A stretch of DNA of 32,385 nt. Source: Dinochytrium kinnereticum (taxonomy: Eukaryota > Chytridiomycota > Chytridiomycetes > Chytridiales > Chytridiaceae). The notes beneath the pieces are model-generated. The model saw only the letters and a list, made by a program, of their open reading frames with translations, ran no database searches and was not told the DNA's origin. A program made the position numbers and the translations under genes. The DNA is taken from the NCBI GenBank assembly GCA_027604005.1, contig JADGJT010000121.1, positions 24,773 to 57,157 on the forward strand, in the 5' to 3' direction. Each line of letters begins with the position of its first letter. Position 1 is the stretch's first letter. This document shows, in pieces, positions 1 to 9,945 of this stretch.

Positions 1-3000
1 TCCGCCCCCTCCTACCCTCCCCCAGCACCGTAACCAAAGCAACCCTCCCAACAAGCACAGCCCAAACAAAGCACGTCGCAAACAGAGTCATGGCGACCCT
101 CAAAGCCAATGAGGCGGTGTACCCCGTGCCACCGCTAAACACAATCGCAACCACCACAACCCCACAGAGAAACACGTTCTGCGCAGCGTATAGAATGTAC
201 AGCGTCTCCCTGTACGCGTTTGCGGCGTTTCGGGTCGCGTAGGCTAGGAGCATCGCGAGGAGGAGCAAGAGGGTGTTGTAGATCATGAGGGTCAACGTGA
301 AGGATCTTTGGAGGGTTGGGGAGTTGGATTGGCATTCGTAGTGGAATCGAGCGGTCGAGGCGTTTTCGACGCGGATTGGTTGGAGGGGGTCGAGGATTTG
401 CCAGGTTGTTAGGATGGCGAGGTTGATGAGGGTTATGGGGAGGGACATGAGGAGGAGGTATTTGTCGCGGAGGTGGCTTGCGCTGTACATTCGTGAGTTT
501 TCAAAGATGCAGTAGATACGGTAGCATTTTGGGAGGACGCCTTTTTTTTTTTGAATGAGTTTTTGACGAGGGAAGGGATAGAGGTGTGGTGAATATGTTA
601 GATTCATCTTGTCGCTCTTTTTTCTTTCTTCTGGTTCATAGGTATCGGCTCCAAGAAAATGTTGGATGGGAGATTATTACCTTGCATCAGGAGAGAGAAC
701 CCAATCCATCCAGACCACTGTTGCAAACGACAAGCAGCACCATTAGAGTCCTCAATTCTGCCAACCCTTGAAAAAAAAAATATTAAGTAATGAAACGCTC
801 AGACGGAAAGAAAGAAAAAGGAAGAAAGAAAAAGCATCAAAAACGAAAAATGAAAGAACAGACCGCAAATGCAACACGAACAAACTGCCAAAAAACAAAA
901 AAACAAAAGAAAAAGATCCTCACCACCCCAAAACCGAAATAAACTCCACTAGCACCCCAACCCCAGCCACAACCAAAAACGGCAAACTCATCGCCTTCAC
1001 CGGCGCGCTAAACCTTCTCACAGACATAACCCCTATACTCACAACTGTCACCACCCCTCCCACCCCCGCAACTCCCAAAAACGTTAACCCCAATGGACTG
1101 ATCACATCAATTGAGTCTCTAATCAGGACAACACCATCCGCCGGTGGTTTGGTTGAACCCCCGTTGAATACTAGGGGAGTTACAGAGGTGATGGTCCCTG
1201 TCGAACTTATGATCATGGAGGGGATGAGGCTCGTGCGGACGACGTTGCTTACTTGGAAACCGCTGTTCGGAGAAGCGCGGGGTTAGAGCGCGGGGAAGGT
1301 TTGGAGTCGAGCAATAAAATGGGAGGTGAAGAGTCGCAGCGTGTGGAGATGCATCATAGAAAGAGAGAGATATGCAAAAAAAACAAAAAAAAAACAAAAA
1401 ACAACAGCTTATACATTAAAAAAGGGAGGCGATAAGAACAAATAATTTCAAAAACAAACTCACATCACTCTATCCGCATTAGAATCATAAACAACATTTC
1501 CCGAAGCCCCCAAAAAAGGCTGCGAAACAAACTCCACCACCGACACATTCGTCGTCCGACTCAAAACCCTCTCCAAAGGAACCCCAGACCCAACAAGTCT
1601 CTTAACCCCCAAAGCCATCGTCAGCAAGCAATCGCGATAAAAATACGAATACGACAAAATCCTCGCTCCAACCCCGAAACTCGCAGCATACCTCTGATCC
1701 AACAAAGCCTTTTCACCACCTCCACCCCCTTCATAAGGCGCAGTGAAGACCATTCCCTCAATATTCTCTCGGTCTTGGTCCGAGTAGTTGGCTGAGCTGT
1801 CGGAGCCGTGGAGGATGCTGTAGATGGTTTCGACTCCGTCGCTGCCTATCCATACGTGGTTCGGGGAAATCATGTTCTGGCGACGCGCTTCTTGCAGGAT
1901 TTTGATGACGTCGTAGTCGAAGGCTATGAGGATGATGATGCGGGCGTCGGATTCGCGGAGAGAGTTAAGTTGGAGACGGAAGTTGGCGTCGTTCGGGTTG
2001 TAGGCTTCGTTACGGAGGATGGTGATGTTGAGCGCTGAGGCGCGGGAGAGGAAGGAGGAGGAGACTATTATTTTCAGTGCAAATTAGAGAAAGGAATTAG
2101 TTCAATGTGTGTGGAAAAGGTGGGGAGGAGATGTCAATGCTTACTTCCAAATCCGTATGGTGAGTTTACGGTGATGACACCAACCTATATGGTTTATGGG
2201 AAGGGATTGTTTGAGCGTTAAAAGGGGCAAGCACGAAAGAATCGGTTTAAATGTTGTAGAAAAGTACCTTGTTCCATCCATTACTAGCAACAACCGTGGC
2301 AAGGGCGTATCCCTGGTATTGATCAGATGGGACTGATTGTGGAAATGTCAGCTTTGTTTTGTGAAAACAAAAAACAAAGAGAAAGTTGACAACTTTAGGA
2401 CCACTCTCACCAGTTCTGAAAAAATACTTGTAAACAGACTTATCCGAAAAGTCGGGTGACGATGCAATGCCGCATTGATAGACCTATTTGTTTTTCGTTA
2501 ATTGAAGAAGAGAAGAGCTGGCGTTAGAATGTGTGTGATTATGCCATAAGAAGTCTCTCGCTTTGCTGGCAAAAAATCATATATGTGGAATTTAACGCCA
2601 GCTTTGCTCGCCAAAAAAAGATATAAAAGATAAAAAAGATAGCTCGTTTTGTTCACCGGAGCGAACACACCATATAGCTCACTTCGCTCGCCTAAATATT
2701 ACCCCCCCCCCCCCACCCCCCGCTTTGCTCCCTCAAGGTTTCGCTCACACGGAGTTTTTCATACCTTGAACCCATTCAAAGCCAAGGCCATAGGGCCAGA
2801 GTTATCCGAAGTGTACTCTCCAACAATTCCAACAACCGGAGGAAGAAGTGGATCCACGCTTGTGGCAAATGCGACAGCCTGCTCGACAGCGGTTGCCTTG
2901 CTCGAGTTTGAGTTTGCAAAGGTGAGCCTGTAGCGAGCGTTTGGGATGGCGTAGAGCGGGTCTTGGTTGATGTCTGATTCTGTGAGGGAGAGGACCCTGC

Positions 3001-3504
3001 GTGCTGACACGTCTGTTATGGGTGCTGTTGTGGATCAGTTGGCGTTGTTAATATTTTGTGAGGGTGGGGTGCGTGGTTGGGATGGTGTGAGGTGAGGGGG
3101 GGAGGAGGGTGGCGAGCGTGGGAAATTGAAAGATGAAAAAATAAATAAAAGAAATAGTAGGTGTGAGATGGAAAAAAGTGAGTGTGTGAGAAAGGTGAGA
3201 GTAGAGAGAATCAGAACACGGGCGGCGATGATGAATGAATGGATGGGTCCATGGATCGGTGAATGGGTAGATCATGATTTAAAAACAACAAGAAAAGAAA
3301 AAGAAAAGGGTGCTCACTGTCGGTGGGGAGGATGACGCCAATGCTGATGATGGCCTGAGCATGGACGCGGGAAGGGGAGAAGGGATGGTTTGTGGAGAGG
3401 ATGAGGGCGAGGAGGGTGGTGAAGAGGATAGAGGGGATGATGGGAGCTGCAGGGTGAGGCGATGATGATGATGGGTGGTTGTGACGAAGCATCAGCAGCA
3501 GCAT
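1..3504 (-). CDS. GABA-B-like class C GPCR, copy 1 (3' end off window)
   Basis: Plasma-membrane receptor with an extracellular periplasmic-binding-protein-like (ANF receptor) ligand domain and a class C 7TM domain. Model: complement of <1-540, 681-766, 924-1262, 1464-2064, 2145-2184, 2268-2332, 2411-2483, 2765-3024, 3318-3504; all phases agree and 730 residues are visible. Signal peptide within about residues 1-50, then IISIGVILPTD opening the ligand domain; YKYFFRT and PSDQYQGYA are the family's hinge motifs, and the domain continues to about residue 415. No cysteine-rich domain precedes TM1, as in GABA-B receptors. TM1 starts near SPLGLTFLGVAG; YRETLYILYAAQNVF before TM6 resembles the GABA-B loop-3/TM6 motif. 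TM7 is present and the cytosolic tail is lost at the edge. It lies head-to-tail downstream of a paralogue at 4145-9536. The ligand cannot be inferred. The start at 3504 is the first methionine giving a signal peptide. Confidence 0.85.
2559..2750. repeat. Cluster of degenerate GCTTTGCTCGCC-like repeats
   Basis: Inside the second intron of receptor copy 1. Units start near 2559 (CGCTTTGCTGGCAAAAAA), 2600 (AGCTTTGCTCGCCAAAAAAA), 2641 (AGCTCGTTTTGTTCACC), 2676 (AGCTCACTTCGCTCGCCTAA) and 2721 (CGCTTTGCTCCC), with a last partial TTTCGCTCAC. A C-run at about 2702-2714 lies between the last units. Function unknown. Confidence 0.55.
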
Positions 3505-4144
3505 TGTTGAGTGAGTCGTTCGTTGCGTGAAAACACACACAGAGGGGGGGAAAGAAAGGAAAGAAAGAAAAGAAAGAATAATAATAATAATGAATATGTG
3601 CATGTGTATTATTTATTTTATTTATTGATGAGTATAATAATCACGCTCTGCATTGGAATAAATAAATAAATAAATAAATAATATAAATATATCCCTTGAT
3701 TGATTCATGAGGATGGATGGATGGAGGATGCTTATCACAGTCACACAGATTCAGTGCTTGTGCTTGCAATGCAACCAATCAGCAGTCTGCAGCATGCTCA
3801 ACCACCACCAGCAAAGCCACCATCTGTATTAATTAATTATTTATTTATTATTTTATTTCAATTTGTGCTCTGAAACAAACAGTAATAAATAAAATAAAGA
3901 AACACACACACCCTGTGAATGATAATTAAATAATACATGCATGTATATATGTATCTAATATTTTTATTATTATTATTTTCTTTCCTGTCTGTCTGACTGA
4001 CTGCAACAGCTACAGCTACATATTATATTATTAATTATCATTATTCAAGTGTGCTGCTGCTACTCTTCATATGCGACGAAACCTGCTCACCGCATCAAAA
4101 AACAAAACAAACAAACCAATCGGAGATTTCCCTGTGCAGAAAAT
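3505..4144. other. Spacer between the two receptor genes; promoter of copy 1
   Basis: AT-rich stretch holding the 3' flank of receptor copy 2 and the upstream region of copy 1. It contains short tandem repeats: an AAAT run at about 3656-3682, GGAT-type repeats near 3710-3730, and TTA/TAT runs around 3836-3860 and 3958-3977. I see no coding exon or RNA gene. No individual promoter element can be singled out. Confidence 0.5.
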
Positions 4145-4948
4145 TCACACCATCGCAACCCTTTTGAGCCGCGTGGGGTCATCGCCAAGCCCGCTCACCC
4201 GCAACCCAACCTTCAGGCCAGGCATCGTGAGCGCAAGAAACCTCTCCGCCATCACGCTGTTCTGAAACTGCAGGATTCGATACCGCGTTCCGTACCGAAC
4301 GTCCAGGCAGTCTGTGTACACGACTGATTTCGAGATGCTCACCGTGCTGTTGAACACGGCTGCTTCTCCCACCTTTTTTTTGGGTTAATGAAAGAGACAA
4401 AAAGAGGCTGGTTGGAAGAAAAGGATGGAGGGGGGGAGGGGAACCAGTACCAGTGTCTTTGGATCCAGAATCTCAAAGTTTCTGCTGACGGTGTTGTAGA
4501 TCACTAGCTTTTTCTTCCATGTTGATAATGCGCGTGATCCGTCCTTTTTAAGCATAACCATGTGGGAAAGGAAAAAAAAAAAGTTGAGCATCGATTTTCT
4601 TATGAAAAAATTATCAGCAGCTTACCTTTACTGGAAGCGTGAGCTCAACTTGCTTCACAGCATCTCCGGCAAGCTCTGGCAGGTCGGCGGATTTCTGTTG
4701 AAGCTCACTGCCCGTCTCGCTGTCTCGTTTGTTGGAGCTGTTGTCACGGGTGGAGAAGAGCTTGATCACGCTCTCTTTTGATACGAGGGTGGCTGAAGCT
4801 ATCCTTGCCATCTAAATAGATTAAGATGTGCAAACAAGGGTTGCTGTTAGCCTTATTTTGCGGTTAAGACTCCCCCCAACTATAACCAAAAGAATAGAGA
4901 TAGGAACAAAGGAATGGTAAAATCAAAGCTTTCTTTTCCTTCCGCTCT

Positions 4949-4988
<40 letters not shown>

Positions 4989-7900
4989 GCTCTAAAGATA
5001 TCCAAACAAACTTGAAAGATTTTGGGGGGAAGGGGGAAGAAGAAGAAAGAAAACACTCACCGTAACCCCAAACACAAATGTCGTCGAAATCCACGTCAAA
5101 ACCAACCTCAAATACAACACCGAAAGGTACGCCCCCCTCGAAACCCCATAAACAAGCCCAAGCACAACAATACAACAAATAAAAATATTCTGCGCCCCGT
5201 AAAGAATGTACGCTGTCTCCCTGTACGAGCTCAACACCTTTTTTGAAGCGTAAGCCAGGAAGATGGCTATGCTTAACAAAAGCCCGTTGTAGATTAGCAG
5301 GGTGATCGTAAAGCTTTCTTGAATTGAGGAGGACTTGGACCGGCATTCGTAGTGGTAGGTGCCGCTGTCTTCGTTGGTGATCTTGGTTGCGAGGAGGGGG
5401 TCGATGGCGTACCAGGTTGAGAGGAGGATGAGGTTTATGATGGTGAAGCAAATTGAGTAGCTGAAGAGGATGGGGTCGCGGAGGTTCATCGCGTTCTGAT
5501 TTGGTTTGTTGTTGTTGTTGTTGTTGTTGTTTTTTTTTTGTGATGGGTGGAGGGAGGTGGGGGTGAGGAAGACGAGGAGTTAGTTTTGTTTCTTGTTTGT
5601 TTTTCGAAAGCACAATCCTTCCTCATTCTTTTGTTGTTTGGCTTGATGGTTTTGGTGTTGGATTTTTCGTGCGGAAGGATGGAAAGAGGGAGTGTGCCCT
5701 CATGGAAAACTCACCTGAAGATTATTGTTTTCTGTTTTTGTTGTTTGTTGGGGTTTTTCACATGTTCCGAATGAATTCGTTAGCAGAGTTGAGGGAAGCA
5801 TAAGAAGCTGAAAGGAAATTATCGTCATCTTGAATATTGGAACAAGAAGATCAAAAAGAACTTACCAAATATACAATAAATCCTCCAACATCTAGGTATA
5901 ATCGCTGCAGTGACAGCATCGCCGGGTTTTTTTAGTGATAATAATCAAGCGTTAGCAATCACCCGGAAGAAAGTTGCGAGGAGGAACAGAGCAATAGACA
6001 ATAACAAAGAAAACGGTACCAAACCCCCAGCCCCAGATTCCTAATAACAAAAGTAGAATAGCCTAAAACAAAAACAAAGAACCCGCCCCCAAAATCTCAG
6101 CCAACTAAACTACTCCAATCGCCTCCACCCAACCCACCCCTTTCCTTCCCCCATTCGTAAATCACAACCCGCAATGAAAAGAAAACAAAAAAACAACCCC
6201 TCACCTTGCATCACAACCGAAAACCCCACCCACCCAAACCACTGCTGTAAAAAGCAAGCCCCCCCAACCTCAACCCTCCCAACCCACCCAAACACCGAAC
6301 AATAAACAACCCCAACCCCAACCCCCTCCAACAACAAAAACACCAAACTCGTCTGTCGAATCGGTCCTGTCCTTCGATTCACGACGATCACGCCTCCTGC
6401 AACCACAACGCTTGCTAATCCCAGCATGTAGAGAATCGTAAATGTGATGCCTGATGCGGAGAATGGGTCGATTAACTCCCGTTTCAGGATTTTGCCGTCG
6501 GGAGGAGGCGTCGAGAGACCGTTTGCGAAGGTTGGAGGCGTTTGGAGGTGGATTGTGAAGGTTTCGTTGAGGATTTCGAGCGTGGTTTGGAGCTGGCCTT
6601 TGTGGATATTTGTTATTGCGTAGTTGCTGGGTTAGGGGGCGGAAGAAGGGGGTTAGACCTTTTTTTTTTCTTTTTTCTTCTTCTTCTTCGTTTTCTTTCT
6701 GTATCGCTTTTTTTGGTGCCAAAAGTCCCAGCTTCCTCCCTCCCTCGTATTTTCGCGAGCTGTAATCACTGAAGTGGTGAAACAATACATCCCTTTATCG
6801 CTCTCCAATCAAACCATTTTGCTTGGGATAAAGGGACACGGTCTTGACCCTATTTCTCTACCGCTCTCTTCATCTCCATCCTAAACCCCAACCCATTCTT
6901 CCGTAACCACAAACAAACCTAATCCCCCACCCACCCCTACCTTCCCCTGTTCTAGCACCACCCACCCCCCCTATTTTAAGAACCCCCCACCCTTTCCTTC
7001 CTCGCGAGAAATAAAGAAAGATACTCACGGCAACCGATCCCCATATATATCAAACCTCACCCTCCCTGAAGACCCCTCGAAATCAAGCCCGATGAATGAG
7101 TTGAGGGTTATTGCGTTTCTTAGAGTGGTGATGTCGGTGGTGATCAGAGACGTGGAGGATGATATCACCTTTTTTATGCCTGATGAGAGGGTTAGGAGAC
7201 AGTCCCGGAAGAAGTGGGAGTAGGGGAGGGGTGTTGAGTTGTATTTTGCGGTGTATCTGTTTGTTGTTGTTGTTTTTTTGTTTTTTTTTTTGTTTTTTTT
7301 TGTTGTTGTGGAAGGGGTGGGGAAGGGGAAAGAAGAACGAAAAGAGAGATGGGGGGGAAGGGTGTGGCGTGTTTTGTGGTTGTGGTTCGGGGTTGTTGAT
7401 CATGTTGGTTTTGGTTTTGGTTTCATTTCGCATCACGTAGAATTTATCGGGTAATGGGGACAGTTAGTGTTGGGTTTTTGAGGTTGGAAAGAAAAAAAAC
7501 GAGATAGGGCTACTTTTCACAAATCGATACCTTTCGTTCAACCGAGACCATTCCGCTCCACCACGTTCGAGAGGAGAAATAAAGAGCATTCCTTCGCTTC
7601 GTCGTCGGTCGTCGTCTGAAAAGGTGGTTCTTGTTTCGTTATCTTTTTTTTTTATATAAACCAAAGGAGACGAGTTTGTTTTCGTTTGTTTTTGTTGTTG
7701 TTTTTTTTGGGGGGGGGGGGAAGCCGGATGAAATTAGTCAACACTTCACCGTGTCCAGACTTTTTTTTTTGGGTGGAGGGGAAAAAAGGTGGTCTTACCA
7801 TGGAGGAGATTATACATTGTTTGGACTGCGTCTGTGCCGATCCAGACGTGCTGAATGGTGGTCAGTAAGTGGTTGCTTTAATCAGAAAACTATGGGAAAG

Positions 7901-9536
7901 TGACCGAAACATAAAACAAGTATGCCCGAGACAAGCCATAGGAAAGTGACCGAAACATAAACAAGTATGCCCGAGACGAGCAATATATAAAAAATTGGAA
8001 GACAACAAAGAGAGCCTACCACCCTTCTAATACACAAAACTGAAAAAACAACCTAACGAAACGACCAACTCCCTTCCCCCTCAAAAACCACCTTAAAAAC
8101 AACAAAAAGACAATCCTCTTGAAACAAAGAACAAGAAGAAAAGAAAAAAAAAGAAGCAAATCTGAACCAAAAAAAAAAGACACACTCACATTCGCTCCAA
8201 CCAAATTCCTCCTATCCCCCTCCCTCAACATGTAAATCGTCTCAACATCATACCCAACCACCACAATAACCCTAGCATCAGACTGCTGAATCGATTGCAT
8301 CTGTAACCGGAAATCCGTGTCTCCAGGGTTGAATGCCTCGTTTCTGAGAATGGTTATATTGTCTTTGCTGGCTGCTTGGAGGAAGCTTGAGACGACTGGT
8401 TGTTTTTTTTTTTTGGGGGGGGGGTAGGGTGGAACGTGGATTAGGGAAGGACAACGGGGGATTTTAGAGGGTTGCGGTTATAATGAGGAGGGGGTACCTC
8501 CTACACCGTATGGAGAGTTGATGGTGACGAGCGCTACTTTTTTCCAGTTGAAGTGGGTGATGAGACGGACGAGGGCGCGGCCTTGGTTTTCGTCGCTTGG
8601 AACTATGGAGTGGTTGAGAAAAGGTAACGTGAAGGAAGGAAGAGGCGTGTGGTTTTTTTTTTTGAATTTTTGTTTTTTTGATGGTGATTCCGAAAAATGT
8701 GGATCAGAAGTTGGGAGAGAAGGTGGGTGTGTTCCCCTGTTTTCTCTTTTCACTTACCCGTTCTAAAGAAATAAGGGAATGTGCTCTTTCGTGATAAGTC
8801 TGGTGTCGTTGAGGATCCGCTACATTGATACACCTAAATTCACCAATAAGACGCGGGGAAAGAAGAATAATTTGAAAATAGTCCACCACCGCCAAGCAAT
8901 AACAATGATTAAGCAGGAAAGAAAAAAAAAAAAAAAAGGAACACACAACAAAAAAATACCACCCCCCAAAACCCCCCCAAGGTCTTCCCATTAAATCAAA
9001 TTAAAAGAAAGGGGGGGTGTGGGGAAACCTCACCTTAAAACTGTTCATCGCCAAAGCAACCGGAACCGTCACGCCTGAAGTGAATTCCCCAATGACTCCG
9101 AAAACCCCCTTCCTGGCGGCATCAATGGCACTCGAGACAGCCACTCCTCTCTCCATTCTTGAGTTGACCCATAGAAAGTCGTAGCTGACGCCTTGTGACG
9201 CGAATGTGGGGTCGGTGGTGATGTCTTCTCGTGTTAACTCCAAGACTTGGCGGACGGAGACGTTGAAGATGGGGACTTTGTGGCGTGTCGGGAGAGGAAT
9301 AATTTGAAAATGGGGTTTAGATGGTTTGATGAGAGCGTTGGTGGTTGTGTTTGGTGGGAGGGCGAGCGGCGCGGTTTGTTTAATTATTGTTGGTGGGGGT
9401 TTGGGGGGGTTTTGAGGTGAGATCACTCACTATCCAACGGCAGGAGAACCGCAATGGTGATGTTAAGCCCATGACATGTCCTTAACACCGACACCAAAAC
9501 CACAAGTAAAGACACGCAATCGATCCACCTCCTCAT
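4145..9536 (-). CDS. GABA-B-like class C GPCR, copy 2 (complete)
   Basis: Complete paralogue of the gene at 1-3504. Model: complement of 4145-4372, 4451-4543, 4626-4811, 5061-5495, 5715-5731, 5866-5904, 6205-6626, 7029-7256, 7531-7615, 7799-7850, 8190-8395, 8498-8602, 8758-8833, 9034-9275, 9431-9536. All 15 exons join in phase to give 839 residues. Residues 1-23 form a signal peptide. The ligand domain spans about 24-365, with VYQCSGSSTTPDLS and PYFFRTVPSDENQG matching the GABA-B-type binding fold. There is no cysteine-rich domain; seven helices lie at about 426-671, including YRETAYILYGAQNIF. A cytosolic tail (672-839) has an alternating strand pattern ending in RYRILQFQNSVMAERFLAL, which resembles the last strand and helix of a PH fold (inference). 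Ligand and G-protein partner are unknown. Most donors are GTGAGT/GTGAGG. The 17-base exon at 5715-5731 restores the motif CIFEN seen in copy 1. Confidence 0.88.
4952..4987. repeat. (CTT)n microsatellite
   Basis: Twelve CTT units in the receptor copy 2 intron between exons 5061-5495 and 4626-4811; on the coding strand this is an AAG polypurine run. Confidence 0.9.
5508..5530. repeat. (TTG)n microsatellite
   Basis: Perfect TTG repeat followed by a T-run, 13 bases upstream (coding sense) of the acceptor for the exon starting at 5495 in receptor copy 2; on the coding strand it is CAA-rich rather than pyrimidine-rich. Confidence 0.85.
7895..7983. repeat. Two-copy tandem repeat of about 46 bases
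   Basis: GGAAAGTGACCGAAACATAA at 7895 recurs at 7941, and each copy continues through ACAAGTATGCCCGAGAC. The copies differ by one A insertion and a few bases at the 3' end. It lies in the receptor copy 2 intron between exons 8190-8395 and 7799-7850. Confidence 0.9.
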
Positions 9537-9945
9537 ATGATCTAAATATTGGAATCCTCTGCCACAAGTTGTATATTTGCGTTTGTGATAGTGTTGTCGT
9601 TCCTTAACCACACCACATGCCGTCTCTCTGCATCCAGATTACTAGAACTGGAGTACTTTTGTAAAGGCTATCTTTCTTCTTGTTTTCCTTGGTTCGAAAT
9701 AGGGTACTTTACCTCATTATTGGATGAAGATTTACGTGATCACCCAGCAATCTTCTCATCTGAGCGGGAAAATGGAGCAGTGAGTTTCGCGGGGGTCTGA
9801 TTTTCATTTTTATGCGGGAATGGGCATGTTGTCCTGGAATTTCATTATCAGTCTTGCATGGATGATGTATTAAATATGTGTCGAATTAATTGTTGATTTT
9901 GCGTCTCGGATTGATGTTGGGGGTGAGTGGATTCGGTTTTCGGTC
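9537..9945. other. Spacer: receptor copy 2 upstream region and MOCOS 3' flank
   Basis: About 410 bases between the stop of the molybdenum cofactor sulfurase and the start codon of receptor copy 2, both on minus. A plus-strand open frame covers part of it, but it shows no domain and no splice partners, so I do not call it. The receptor promoter and the sulfurase 3' UTR should lie here; no specific element is recognisable. Confidence 0.4.

Noticed and set aside
920..1435. Overlapping open frames on the plus strand opposite receptor exons
   Set aside because: They are reverse-strand shadows of the receptor copy 1 exon 924-1262 and its flanking introns, rich in K/R/N from A-runs, with no domain character.
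4864..5613. 249-residue minus frame with HPPPP and RRRRRRRR stretches
   Set aside because: It is an alternative frame across receptor exon 5061-5495 and the (CTT)n and (TTG)n microsatellites; the correct frame gives the transmembrane helices.
6301..6330. Possible G-quadruplex on the receptor coding strand
   Set aside because: Only three G-runs of four or more in tandem (CCCCAACCCCAACCCC on plus); the fourth run needed is not adjacent, and the codons simply encode GVGVGVV in a membrane helix.
9549..9800. Plus-strand open frame of 83 codons upstream of receptor copy 2
   Set aside because: No family motif, no splice partners, and it overlaps the first receptor exon region; most likely chance.
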